Of a stretch of 64,000 nt of DNA, positions 1-9,947 are shown one piece after another. Position 1 is the stretch's first letter. The number at the start of each line of letters is the position of its first letter. The translations under genes and the position numbers were made by a program. The stretch comes from Chalara sp. BL73 (Eukaryota; Ascomycota; Leotiomycetes; Helotiales). The stretch covers positions 1,366,501-1,430,500 of the forward strand of contig CAKJVC010000010.1 of assembly GCA_918026815.1 (NCBI GenBank). Direction: 5' to 3'. The notes beneath the pieces were generated by a model that had not been told where the DNA came from, ran no database searches, and was given only the letters and a program-made list of their open reading frames with translations.

Positions 1-1161
1 TCCGGGGTAGAATAGACATAAGCCAGGAGCCAGAAAAGTACTGGTTGAGTATTAGCATTCTGGCCCCATAGAATGGCTAAATCACCAGCCGCACGCTGTT
101 GGTATGACCAACCCTCCCGCTCATAGACTATATTACGTTCGAAAGGAACGTCGCTAACATCTGACATGTCGGCATCGACGTGTTCACCACGTTGAGACTT
201 ATCGATACGTCGATAGAGGGCCTCAGTTGCGCCAAGTAGACGTAATCGCGACGATAGTCCTTCCCGCATCATCTTTAACGGAGCCCAAATCGGGAACCCG
301 ATCATCAATAACGGGAACAGCTCGTTATCAAATTTCCAAAAATCACCTAGCAGATGAGGCTTGCGATCCAGGAAGTCCTTACCATAAAGAAGAGGAATAG
401 CAAAACAGGCGCCGAAGTCCCTCAGTAGATTCTGGAGGTTGGCCTCAACTTTTCCTGGGTTGCCACCCTGAGCCAAATTTTGCACTGACTACTTTGATAT
501 CGGCGGACAATTCCCAGCGCTTCATCCGGTCCTTCTCCTCAGAATATGAGATAAGGTTAGCTGCCATTTGAGCGGCCCCACCCTCTCTATTGCAGCGGTG
601 GCGGCAGCGTCATTGAGAAACAGTCGCTCAATTGGTGTGAGAAGATCTTTCCAAGAGTCCTCGAGCTTTTTCTTTAATTCTGGCGTGTCAACACCTCCAA
701 AAACGCGGGTAAAGAGGGTATATTGAACTGGTTCAGCATTGATTGTGTGGTGTGACTGCGACATAAGACGATCTACACCTGGAAAGTTTGCGGGTACCTG
801 ATGCATTGATGTAATACCAAATAGCGAGCCTCTATACCGTCGTACAATCGAACTAGCGATGTGTTACTTCCAGACCCAACATCATTTTCTTACTGTACAA
901 ACTAGGTAGGCACACTCACTAAATATCTCGACCCAAGCCTCCTCGGCTGAGCACATAACCAGCAACAGCGATCTCGATTGTCGCCCAGATCGGAAACAGC
1001 TTGTATTTTTTGGGTTTGTATATCACTCGGTGGAGCACCGCGGCAAGCAACATAATGGCGGTCACTTTAGACACCGTATTTAATTCACGGTAGGTCATCC
1101 ACGCACGCTGCATAGCATCGTGCTGCGTTGGTTGATCCATGTGATGTACTGTGTTCAGCAC
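1..1161 (-). CDS. Cytochrome P450, 3' part beyond the window, two compensating frame breaks
   Basis: Haem-thiolate monooxygenase, probably ER-anchored. I read exon 1 at 1161..920 with a hydrophobic N-terminal segment, an intron at 853..919 (GTGAGT...CTAG), then exon 2 from 852 to the window edge. Conserved stretches include FPGVDRLMSQSHHTIN and, near the edge, an I-helix region with WGQNANTQP, the atypical form seen in CYP7/prostacyclin-synthase-like fungal P450s. The haem Cys loop lies outside the window. Between about 587 and 480 the coding signal (MAANLIS, MKRWELSADIK) moves to another frame and then returns, and the original frame holds stops there. This needs two compensating indels, so the gene is either a young pseudogene or contains sequence errors. 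P450 identity is firm; substrate is unknown. Confidence 0.75.
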
Positions 1162-1442
1162 TTCGTTCAGCGGAATTACATTTTTAACGTGCTGGAATCG
1201 TGGCAGAAAAAAAAGAGCACAGTGGCTTATTGTTTGTACAAGGCCGGATCGAAGGTTTGTTCAAGGATGCGGTGCATGAAGATCGCACTACATATAGTAG
1301 CGGGGGAAAGAAAGGAGTTGATTGCTCCGAAAACGCTCGGCCCGCAGGTAACCTTATATGGCCCCAAAGAGTCTGGGAGTTCTGGCGTTGTTTTTATCAC
1401 ACTTCCTGCAAGTCCATATAGCCGTATACGATTCTGGCAAAC

Positions 1443-2480
1443 ATGGGAGGGATAGCAATACGATTCGTGGAGCCAAGGAAGCAAGGAGAATCACAGAAAC
1501 AGTCTCAACAAACACCAAATTCAAACGACCTCAATGAGCCAGGCGACGCTGCAGTGAATATAGAACAAGTACTAGAGTCACCTGTTGGTGATTTGGTGAA
1601 CAACCCAGACACGGAAGCCGCATGTTATAATCCACCTTGTGCCGCTGAGATTAAGGAAAATAACGTCACCTCCCCTCCACCAACATACCAAGACGTACCT
1701 GACTTCATCCAAAACTTTCAAAAGAGCCAAGAACACCATCTCAGAGCGTTAGGAGATATTCCATGGACACCGTATAGGCCACACTTGGCCCTCGCTGCCG
1801 ATGCTGAAATAGAGACTCAGGGGATTTGGAGAAGCGTCAAAACATATGAAGCCAAGCATATCGCAACGTTGCACGGCAACATTTGGGTCCTTGACTCCAA
1901 GCAACTAGGGCTGGCTAGACAGTTTGGCATTATTGGAAAGCTTCCGTCTCTCGAGGTGGACGAGATCAACGACAAGAGTAAAAGCGACGGTCTCATACGC
2001 CTGTTGGCCGTCATCCAAGTTCTCTGGCTTGCCATCCAACTCATCGTCCGCCAGATCGACAATACTTTCTCCTCCACTCTCGAAATCAGCACGATGGCTT
2101 TTGTTACATGCGCCGCGATCATATACATTGTAGAATGGCCAAAACCGAAGGACGTCAATGTTCCCTATTACATCGATACCAGCGCTGTCGTTTCGCCTGA
2201 TATCTTCTCACGGATCGCCGAGGCGGCTCCCATCAGCTTTCTGCGGACTCGACATTACTACATGCCGATGAGCGATTTACATCAGGTTGTCGAGGGCAGG
2301 TATCAGAAAAAGCACGTTCATAGACTCATGGTATGGATGAGTATTGCTTCAATCACTCTGTTTTGGGGGGGGGGTTCAGCTTTAGGTCACTTTACTTCCT
2401 ACCTCCTCAAGGTTTTATCGCCACATAGGTATCGAATTCCCCGCATGTTGGATGAAATAGTGATCAAAACGGGGTGTTAA
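1443..2480 (+). CDS. Fungal multi-pass membrane protein of unknown function
   Basis: A 345-residue open frame with a polar N-terminal 150 residues and three hydrophobic segments, at about 182-203 (LIRLLAVIQVLWLAIQLIV), 214-233 and 295-312. It resembles a large uncharacterised family of ascomycete integral membrane proteins, whose members usually continue with further membrane segments after the last one seen here. I have no family name. Just after that segment the coding sequence contains a run of ten G (2365-2374), followed by a C-terminus with no helix-like pattern. The end may therefore be shifted by slippage or simply be truncated. An upstream exon is possible but I could not identify one. 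Confidence 0.55.
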   Translation: MGGIAIRFVEPRKQGESQKQSQQTPNSNDLNEPGDAAVNIEQVLESPVGDLVNNPDTEAACYNPPCAAEIKENNVTSPPPTYQDVPDFIQNFQKSQEHHLRALGDIPWTPYRPHLALAADAEIETQGIWRSVKTYEAKHIATLHGNIWVLDSKQLGLARQFGIIGKLPSLEVDEINDKSKSDGLIRLLAVIQVLWLAIQLIVRQIDNTFSSTLEISTMAFVTCAAIIYIVEWPKPKDVNVPYYIDTSAVVSPDIFSRIAEAAPISFLRTRHYYMPMSDLHQVVEGRYQKKHVHRLMVWMSIASITLFWGGGSALGHFTSYLLKVLSPHRYRIPRMLDEIVIKTGC

Positions 2481-3169
2481 CAATGGTATACCCCCCGACT
2501 TAGCCAGGTCGGAAACCTTGCACAAGGCTCGAAAAGCAATTACGCTTACGCCCAAAAATCAAAATATAAATACATCCTTTCGACTTAATGGCCCGGTAGA
2601 GATCGCGATAAAGCAAGAGGTAACCGGAAAAAATATCCTCTCCAAAGGAGAATCAATGTCTCTAGGTTTAGTTAATTGGGCGTGAATGTTCTGTGAGTCT
2701 AGCATTATGGGCACATGGTAGTGGTAGTAAGTCTGGATTTTAACGAGCTAAAGAGAGCTCGAAGGAGCGGTACAATGAAGGGATTCTCAACTAGCGTAAT
2801 CTTTCCGCATATTAAGTTTCATTTTTGGCGGAGGGTATCATAGTTAGCGCGTGACTGGCTCGCGTGTATTCTTTAATTGGGACTAGTGGCTCATGGCCTG
2901 GGAATTTGACTTAGCCGATAGCTGCCGAGTTTTTACTTTTTCTCTCCTTAGTTTAGTATTTTCATATTGAAGCACCTATAAACCGCCTTTCCATGCTCAT
3001 GGGACCGTACTCGTGGTAGTCTTATTCACAAAGACTAACTGTGGCGTGTTCTAGAAGATTAAATAGCACCCAAAGTACTATAAAGGAACATACTCTCTTA
3101 GGACCCTTTATGAAACAGAGAAAGGAGAAAATGATAGTTACACTTAAAGCTGCTAAAATATACATTACA
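2481..3169. other. Intergenic, no gene seen
   Basis: AT-rich stretch with no open frame of note on either strand and no repeat that I can match elsewhere in the window. Confidence 0.5.
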
Positions 3170-3411
3170 ATAATTTGACACAAGTAGAGGAGTGTTCACC
3201 ACTTTGCCGTCTGGCAAGAAGGCCATGGACAATGCCGGCTAAAACGGCCATCGAATGCTCCTGCTACAGCCTCCCAGAGCCGCAATTTTTCATCCCAAGA
3301 GCCGGAGAGGACCTGCTTCCTGTCGGGCGAGAAAGCTACGGACGAGGCCGCCCTAGAATGGCCGTCGAGCATCTGTAGCGCTGCTCCCGTCGCAGCGTCC
3401 CAGAGCCGCAT
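3170..3411 (-). pseudogene. WD40-repeat relic, 3' end of an NLR-type (NACHT-WD40) gene
   Basis: Reading from 3411 downwards, one repeat and most of a second are clear: MRLWDAATGAALQMLDGHS, then SVAFSPD, SGSWDEKLRLWE. After that the frame is lost. The next repeat continues one frame over with an in-frame TAG and then LPDGKVVNTPLLVSNY, which matches the usual end of the WD40 array in fungal STAND proteins. No NACHT or effector domain remains upstream. The fragment is dead, and marks the left edge of the incompatibility-gene island. Confidence 0.75.
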
Positions 3412-4071
3412 TAGATGCGCTGTAGCTATCCGGGCCTGGCGCGCCGTGACCCCACATTAATACGCATGTGCTGCGGCCACAAGGGTGTACTTTACTCTAT
3501 TTGTAACCGTTTGTATGTTCAAATAACTCAGTATATTTGAATAAAAGCTGTCTGTAATTAGCTCTCAGACACAGAGGCGTATTACGGCCGTGGCGCTATT
3601 GCCAACACTGGCTCTGGCGGAAATGGGGATGACAACAGAATTGACTGTGTGTTTGGATGGGAGTTGGGAATACCCTTGGCGGGGGCGACAGCGAGGTGTA
3701 GCGCCGGTGAGGTATGCCACACAAGGAGTGCGCTTTTGCACTCCTAGTTTGTACGTTGTACATATGGCAGGTCTGTCAGGCTTCCTGGTACCGTATTGTA
3801 TAGAGATATATCGCACGCTGTATGTATCCAAGACCCGTCACACATGGAGTATTTACACTTTTTATACTCCTGCCAACACTGGCCGTCATCGGCTCTTCTC
3901 TCGTCCTGACAGCCAGGGCAACCGTAAGTGGGCCGTGACACTGATCTTCGCTACACACTACTCCTGCAACGTGAAGCGCGAGTTGCTTCGCCAACACCGA
4001 TGTTCCTCTATGCAGCTACCTGCATCGGTTTGCAAGCCCTATCCCCCCCGGTGTCTCTTCGCAAGCTTCGT
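3412..4071. other. Intergenic; short perfect hairpin
   Basis: No recognisable gene. A perfect 7-bp inverted repeat GGAGTGC/GCACTCC with a 6-nt loop lies at 3725..3744. Two open frames on opposite strands (3590-4081 and 3744-3941) show no family resemblance and I do not call them. Confidence 0.45.
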
Positions 4072-5886
4072 TCAGCCGTAGACATATCCACGATGGTGCC
4101 TAAAGGGGGGAGGAATATTTTCAATCTCTGTCCAATCCTCTGCGGCGTGAGATCGGTGTAAAACCCGAGGTCGAGGTCCTGACCAGTCCAACCGCCACTG
4201 GCCGTGGCCCGCGAGAGCCTTGTGACCTCCTAGCACGGGTTTGCATCTTCGAATGTAACTAGGGACGGCTAGATGATAGTCAGAAGGCTTCCTAGTCCCA
4301 GGTTGATGATGCAGAAAGTGCCACCCAATGTGAGTCGGGAGAGAATCGGCCAAGTATGGATTACATAGCACCTGATCACTCTCCCAAAAGTGTAACCCAC
4401 GCCCAGGAAATTGAGCGACTTCTGAGATATTGCCCCGCCCGGACGAGAGCGTCGATCTTTTAATAGTGTTGAAAAGAAATGCGACATAGTCTTGAGAGAC
4501 TTGCACTCGGAGAACTTTTTGTATTTTAAGCGAGAAGTCGACGGTTGCATTTTCATCGGTGAGATTGCCGGCTAGGATACAGCAGCGGAGCACGTCGAAC
4601 AGAACCTGGTATGGGCGCTTTGAATAGTCTATGATAAGATTGTGCTCAGCCAAGCCAAGGAGTCCGTAAACCATGTCTCTGCGGTCGGTGCTCTCCCTGT
4701 CTTCATAGAGTTCAAGCAGAGTCTTCAGATTTAATCCTTTGCCCTGTTGTTGAAAATTTGAAGAGTACAGCTCCTTGCATTCAATCAGAGCTAAAATCGG
4801 TGTAGCATTATTTTCGGGTCCGGGGTCTACTGGGGTGGGTAGGGAATCGTATCCGTATCCACCTCGGCCATAAAATCCACGATTCTCGTCACGGCGTGAT
4901 CCGGAGAACAGTCTCGTGAGCTGTTGCCAAGGTAAACTGCACCTTCCATGTAGCAAGTATATTGATTTTGCGAGAACGATCTCCTGAACAATCCAAACTC
5001 GTTTCCAGTATGGATTATCACCCAAACCTGAGAGACCGGTTTCAAGGCTTCGAAGACTCAATCGGCATCCGAGTAGGACATCCAAATCATTCCGTTCAAT
5101 AGGCGAAGTTGAGAAGAAAAAACGAAACCCATATATTTGAGGCGCTTGGGGTGTGAAGTAAATTGGCTTGACCGCGTCATGAAGTCGTTGGAGAAGGGAT
5201 CTGAAGATTGGAAGTTCGGACACAAAATTGCGCAAAATGGGAAGATCTTCAAGACGTGATAGATTTTCCAGTGTGAGAGGATCGCGGGTCACATTTTTAA
5301 GAGACCGGGCTATTCGTGGAATGCTCTGGAAGCCGGAATCAAGTATGCTCAGGTCAAACTCTGGAAGCGATTGACATTCGGACAGTTTTGCCATGGCTAG
5401 ATATGTGTCCGGTGTCCCACTGCCAAGCCAGACGTAAACCATGTCTGCTGAGGAATAGATGTCGCGCATCATTGAGACTTGGTGATTGCGCTCCTTTGTA
5501 TTCCATTGGTCGATGCAAACGCTGTCAATCCAGAATAGCTGGGATCGATACAGCAGCTCATGGAGAATGTCCCAAGCGTTGTAAGGAATCCTGAGTATCT
5601 TGCCATTAATCTCGAGTTTTCTCATTCTCCAGGATGTTCCCCATGTATAGGAGATGGCCACAAACCGTGGGGTCTCGTTGTCGAGGCTAAAGTGCTTAAG
5701 TTGGCATCGAAGGGTTGATGGATCTCCAGCCAGGCCTTGTATGCCAAGAAGCCGAATCTCCCGCTTTGCTGGGTTAATCGCTTGATATGTGAATGCAGGT
5801 CTACTCTCTCTGTGCCTATTGCTATCTCTAGATCCTCTGGTAAGATTGATGTTGTCGTCCATAGCGACGATGCACAATTTTGGCAT
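4072..5886 (-). CDS. HET-domain protein (heterokaryon incompatibility), 604 residues
   Basis: Single-exon gene with a complete HET domain (PF06985). The three hallmark blocks are visible: FVAISYTWG at residues 75-83, LFWIDSVCIDQ at 117-127, and WKRVWIVQEIVLAKSIYLLHG-like sequence around 293-310, with DIYSSADMVYVWLG between. HET domains act in fungal non-self recognition and can trigger cell death when heterokaryons form; fungal HET is distantly related to TIR folds. The rest of the protein (about 310-604) is the variable C-terminal region of long HET proteins. A second possible start lies at residue 9 (MDDNINL). The neighbours are other HET and NLR relics. No break is visible in the domain, so the gene may be functional. 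Confidence 0.85.
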   Translation of the reverse strand: MPKLCIVAMDDNINLTRGSRDSNRHRESRPAFTYQAINPAKREIRLLGIQGLAGDPSTLRCQLKHFSLDNETPRFVAISYTWGTSWRMRKLEINGKILRIPYNAWDILHELLYRSQLFWIDSVCIDQWNTKERNHQVSMMRDIYSSADMVYVWLGSGTPDTYLAMAKLSECQSLPEFDLSILDSGFQSIPRIARSLKNVTRDPLTLENLSRLEDLPILRNFVSELPIFRSLLQRLHDAVKPIYFTPQAPQIYGFRFFFSTSPIERNDLDVLLGCRLSLRSLETGLSGLGDNPYWKRVWIVQEIVLAKSIYLLHGRCSLPWQQLTRLFSGSRRDENRGFYGRGGYGYDSLPTPVDPGPENNATPILALIECKELYSSNFQQQGKGLNLKTLLELYEDRESTDRRDMVYGLLGLAEHNLIIDYSKRPYQVLFDVLRCCILAGNLTDENATVDFSLKIQKVLRVQVSQDYVAFLFNTIKRSTLSSGRGNISEVAQFPGRGLHFWESDQVLCNPYLADSLPTHIGWHFLHHQPGTRKPSDYHLAVPSYIRRCKPVLGGHKALAGHGQWRLDWSGPRPRVLHRSHAAEDWTEIENIPPPFRHHRGYVYG

Positions 5887-7803
5887 CTAATTAGAATTCA
5901 ATCAGCGGAAACACATAAAATACTCAGAGTCGATAGCATGATGGCAATGCTAGAGGAAGTAGAACCTACCAACGGGGGTGGATGCAATTCAGAGCCAGAT
6001 TCTAGAATGATTGATAATTGACTCATTCAAGTTGATGCCTGTTCCAGCAGCCGCTATGCGGGCTACGAAAGGCTGGCTTGCCCAGGATCTATTTATGGAA
6101 CATGACGTAGGCGCGCTCTACGAGAGCAAGAAAACCAAAACTATTCAATTTTGAATTGCTGTTTATGGGAAAGGTAAAACCGATCACAATTTCCTTCGTG
6201 GTCAACGATATGCCATGCCGTATTCAGCGGCGTCGTTGTCTTCGGCCTCCTGCCTGTGGGCCGTAGTTACGGGTGCCTTCGGAGAGTATGTATCTGTCAC
6301 TATTCAACGTCCGTGCGTGTCAGGAACTGGTTTACGGCCGAGGAGCTAGACTCTTACAGATCTACAACGCAGGTACAGGTCATCAATACACACCTGCAAC
6401 CTGTATTCTATCGACGTGACACCCTCTGTCAAAATCATATTCCTCGCAGCGCGTAATCAGGTCACGTGCCCTAAACGCCCTAAGGGGCAAAGGAAGCCCC
6501 AGGGATTCTATCTAGCCTACTAGTTACAGTGTTTACGGGTCGTCCGTAAAATCGCCTCAACGCCACAAAACAACCAACGTTCAAAAGTTGAAAAACATGT
6601 GTAACAGCAAGAACCCGCCAAACCGGTTCGGGACCCCGGATATGGAATAGAAGCACTTACAGGGGGTGGAAATTCTTATCGCGCTCTTTTTTGGCCAATC
6701 CAACACCAAACTCGAAATTTAGGAGGTGGCGACCGAGCATTTTCGAGAGCAAAGCTTTTGCTTCGCTTGCCTTTTGCTCTTTTGAACGTGGTTGCCTATC
6801 GAATTTGACAGAGGTTCTGATTTGGCGCCGGCTCTCTTGAATCTCTTGATGCTCGGAACAGCTTCTCAAAGTGCCAGGAGGGCTCAAGGTCGGTATTTGA
6901 TCAGGGCTGTGTGGCAAGCAAACAACAACCGATGATGGAGAGCTTGCTAAATGCCGCAAGGATTGGCAAATTCGGGCTTTGCTTCAACCGAGGGTGACAA
7001 TGTTGTGCAAAGAAGAAGGAAAGAGGCCTCCAAGAGGGCGAAGAAGCGCTCTTTTATAATTGAAAATCGACTAATAATTTTGAAGGCATTTCAAAACTCC
7101 AACATTGTGAATCATAGGAAAAAAATGATTCAGAGGCTTCAGAAGTTGGGATAGCTATCTTGTGATTCATGACTAGACTTCCCCATAAGATGTCGGTACA
7201 TTACAAGATCTCTCGGCCGAACTGCCCTCAATGAAAGATATCACACATATTCATATAAATCCATGGGGAAGACTCAAGCTTTCCGGTGATTTTCTTGCAA
7301 CAGAAAGGGATTATAACCATCATCTTCATCTATTGTTTGTATCAATACTTCTAGAATAGATTAGTTACTGAATGGGGGGTGGGTCATGTGACTCTGTCGC
7401 GTGACCCCAGAGGGAGGCATATCCTCTTCCCTTCATTCAATCTTCAACAATCAATCATATTCAACCCAACAGGCAACTACGTAGTTATTACGTGGTGTTG
7501 CCACGAGTAGAGTGATCCCACATATACATATACACAGAGGTAGAATCGGAAATTATGCTATGAACTTCCACCACGCGTACAAGGAAGTTTCATTCATCAG
7601 TCGCACAACAGCAGCATCGCAGACCAAGTATCCTCACACAAGCAATTTTTAGAATGGAAACTTACTGAGATGTTCTTGACTTACCACTGAGGTTTTGTAG
7701 CTGTTCAAAATAGCTTGAACTCGCATATCCACGACACATGTTCGTGGACATATGCTCGAGATCCTGAAAGGAGATCCGCATCTATGCCGGCGATGCGATG
7801 TCA
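5887..7803. other. Intergenic, unrecognised small frames only
   Basis: About 1.9 kb without a gene I can name. Small open frames at 6657..6959 (-) and 6951..7154 (+) are lysine/arginine rich but have no recognisable domain, partner exon or signal peptide. I saw no clear repeat. Confidence 0.4.
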
Positions 7804-9194
7804 TCACCCCTCTGTGCCGGATGGAAGGACATATATTGTATGTATTTTGAACTCAGAAGCACGCTTCTCTGGGAGTAGCGCTACACTTCCAGGCGAAAGC
7901 CGTGTAAAAATGCCACCGTCCGGGTGTTTTCGGAGCCAGATACAAAGAATACGGCTTTTTCGGCTGTTTCTAGCGGCCGACCGACAGATCAGAGCTAAAT
8001 ATGTGCCAGATCTTAGAAATGCATTGTCACCTGGAATTGAAGATGTGCCTCGGAAGCACCAGAGAAAATCAAAGCCTCTGGAACGTGTAGTGCCTAATTT
8101 GTATGGCTCAGGCACTTCATTTCCTAGCACATCTTTTCTCAGAAGCGGCAGCCCAATGAGCAGTCCTCTGCTAGTCAGTGCAGCCGGGATATAAAGTTGT
8201 TGATCCGGCGTTTTGTACTCCGAAATGACTTGCACGGTGTCTTGTATCCTTGCTGGAGACCGCGAGGAACTTTCAAACTCGGAGGAGGAGTGTGCAAGCA
8301 GCCCGCGTCGGGAAGACTCTGATCCTCCACTCTTCCAGGCGAAGATGGTGTAGTCTTCTGATTGTTTCATAATCTCTTCTTGCAATCGTATGAAGGCCCG
8401 ATTTCCCTCTCCATACAACATTGGCATAAACACATTGAACAAACCCATAAGAGAGTATGCAATGTCTTCAATACGTGACGTCAACCGCTCAGAAGCCCAG
8501 GACATCCTCTCGGCCACTGTCAATTTGGTTGGGTCCGCTCCGCGAAGCACGCGGGGGTCGATTCCAGTAATGTCAGAGATCTCCTGGCAGAGATCATCTT
8601 TTGTTCCAAATTCAACCCACTTGGAGTCATAGAATTCGACGATAGCAGGGGCAATGAGTTCCTCTATACATAAAATTAGTTGAATGGCACCCCTGGCGGT
8701 ATGGTCCATGCACTCACGTAGAGTCCAGCCTCTTTTGAACCATTTGCATGATGAAAGCTGTGATTGTGGACTGGACGCGTCGTAGTCTTCTAGATATGCG
8801 TAGCAAACACGGGCATTTTTGTACCACTTGTACATTGAACAGATGGCCTCCTGGAGCTCGGCACTACTGGTCTTATCTATGCTACGGAAATTGCGTTGAT
8901 TAGAGATGGGTTTGTGATGAGGTTGCACAGTTCATATGTACCAGCAAGTATCAACCCATAAGTACTTGCAGCCATCACGAGCTGCTTGTGCACAGCAACT
9001 CTTGATCTTCTAGTAGCCGCTCCTTTCTGGAGCCTTGCCCACAAGAATGTCTTGGAATGATACTTCGCTAATGCTCCAAGTGTGGGAAAGTATAGCGTAC
9101 GGCGGCGCATCCTGGGGGGGAATGTTTCGATGGTAAGAGGTCTTGAACTCACGGCCAATAGGCGCAAGCCACTGCTCTGGTTTGTGAGTCCCAT
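7804..9194 (-). pseudogene. Second tandem HET-domain unit (HET-D/E type), broken near its start
   Basis: Full-length homologue of the upstream HET unit, read right to left. The N-terminal block AILSHTW is followed by a TAG at 9012..9010, just after SGY and before KIKSCCAQAARDG, and the frame entering AILSHTW is also uncertain (frameshift, or a 41-nt GTGAGT...CAG intron at 9112..9152). Two convincing introns restore the core. One at 8882..8941 splits TGC TG|C in WVDTCCIDKTSS; one at 8664..8717 joins TL to QELIAP. After the HET core come MPMLYGEGNRAF and a C-terminal region ending at 7804. If the ancestral codon was CAG, the TAG is a C-to-T change in CpA context, the type made by RIP. A product starting downstream of the stop would lack the first HET block. 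Confidence 0.7.
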
Positions 9195-9947
9195 GGTCTC
9201 CTTCTGGAGACGCTGAAACGCACCCTCGCCCTCCCCATATATCAGCGGCATATTGATGCCAAATAAGCCCATAAGGCAGTACGCTTTGTCTTCGACCCGC
9301 GTGGTCTCTCGACGGGCAGCCCACGCCATCCTTTCGGGCACGCTATATTCATCTGGTCGTTTCAAATAGTTCAATACTTCGATAGGTATGGCGGTGACTT
9401 CGGATATCAGAACTGCCAATTGAGTTTTGGTTCCAATTTCGGTCCACCGTGCAGTGTAGAAGGTAATGTTACGCGGGGCTATAAGTTCTTGGACTGTCCA
9501 GCCCCGACAAAACCATCTGCTTTTATGGAACTCTGGATTCGATGCCGCAGTTGCCTGGACATCTGCCAGATACACGTAGCATATAGTCGCCTCCTGATAC
9601 CACCGATACATCGAGTTGATAGCTTCCGTAAGCTCGACGCTGCTTGTCTTGTCGATGCAACATGTGTCCACCCAAAAGTATTCCAAACCGTCCTTTATGG
9701 CTTGTTCTACGCCATGCCGGATCTTTGGATAGCCAGCCTTTTCCATGGCCCTTCCACTTATCATGTCTTCGAAGCTGATCTCGTCACGTCCCCAGGTATG
9801 AGAAAATATGGCATATTTGGGAGAATGGCGTGGGACAAATTCCCTAAGCTGGAGCGTCCCACAGTGAATAAGACGCATGTTTATCTGTGTAGGAAGTAGG
9901 GGTTTACGGATCCACATACGACCCACCTGGTCACGTGGTCCACACAA
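8877..9947 (-). CDS. First tandem HET-domain unit, fused to the start of the next
   Basis: The likely start is MRLIHCGTLQLREF at 9878; the open frame extends to 9947. The complete HET core has AIFSHTWG, YFWVDTCCIDKTSS, ELTEAINSMYRWYQEA, GWTVQELIAPRNITFY and NMPLIYGEGEGAF. Unlike its neighbour it has no introns at the DTCC and TLQEL positions. Straight after the GEG block, where homologues carry a long C-terminal region, the frame runs into MGLTNQSSGLRLL, which looks like the beginning of the second HET unit. It then reads out of that unit's frame to a stop at 8877. The layout suggests two HET genes joined by unequal crossing-over. The real C-terminus is therefore uncertain. Confidence 0.65.
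   Translation of the reverse strand: MCGPRDQVGRMWIRKPLLPTQINMRLIHCGTLQLREFVPRHSPKYAIFSHTWGRDEISFEDMISGRAMEKAGYPKIRHGVEQAIKDGLEYFWVDTCCIDKTSSVELTEAINSMYRWYQEATICYVYLADVQATAASNPEFHKSRWFCRGWTVQELIAPRNITFYTARWTEIGTKTQLAVLISEVTAIPIEVLNYLKRPDEYSVPERMAWAARRETTRVEDKAYCLMGLFGINMPLIYGEGEGAFQRLQKETMGLTNQSSGLRLLAVSSRPLTIETFPPRMRRRTLYFPTLGALAKYHSKTFLWARLQKGAATRRSRVAVHKQLVMAASTYGLILAGTYELCNLITNPSLINAISVA

Noticed and set aside
1120..1484. Small genes on both strands between the P450 and the membrane protein
   Set aside because: Overlapping frames of random composition with no domain or splice support.
6657..7154. Two divergent Lys/Arg-rich small proteins
   Set aside because: They overlap at their starts, show no motif and have no supporting exon or regulatory context.
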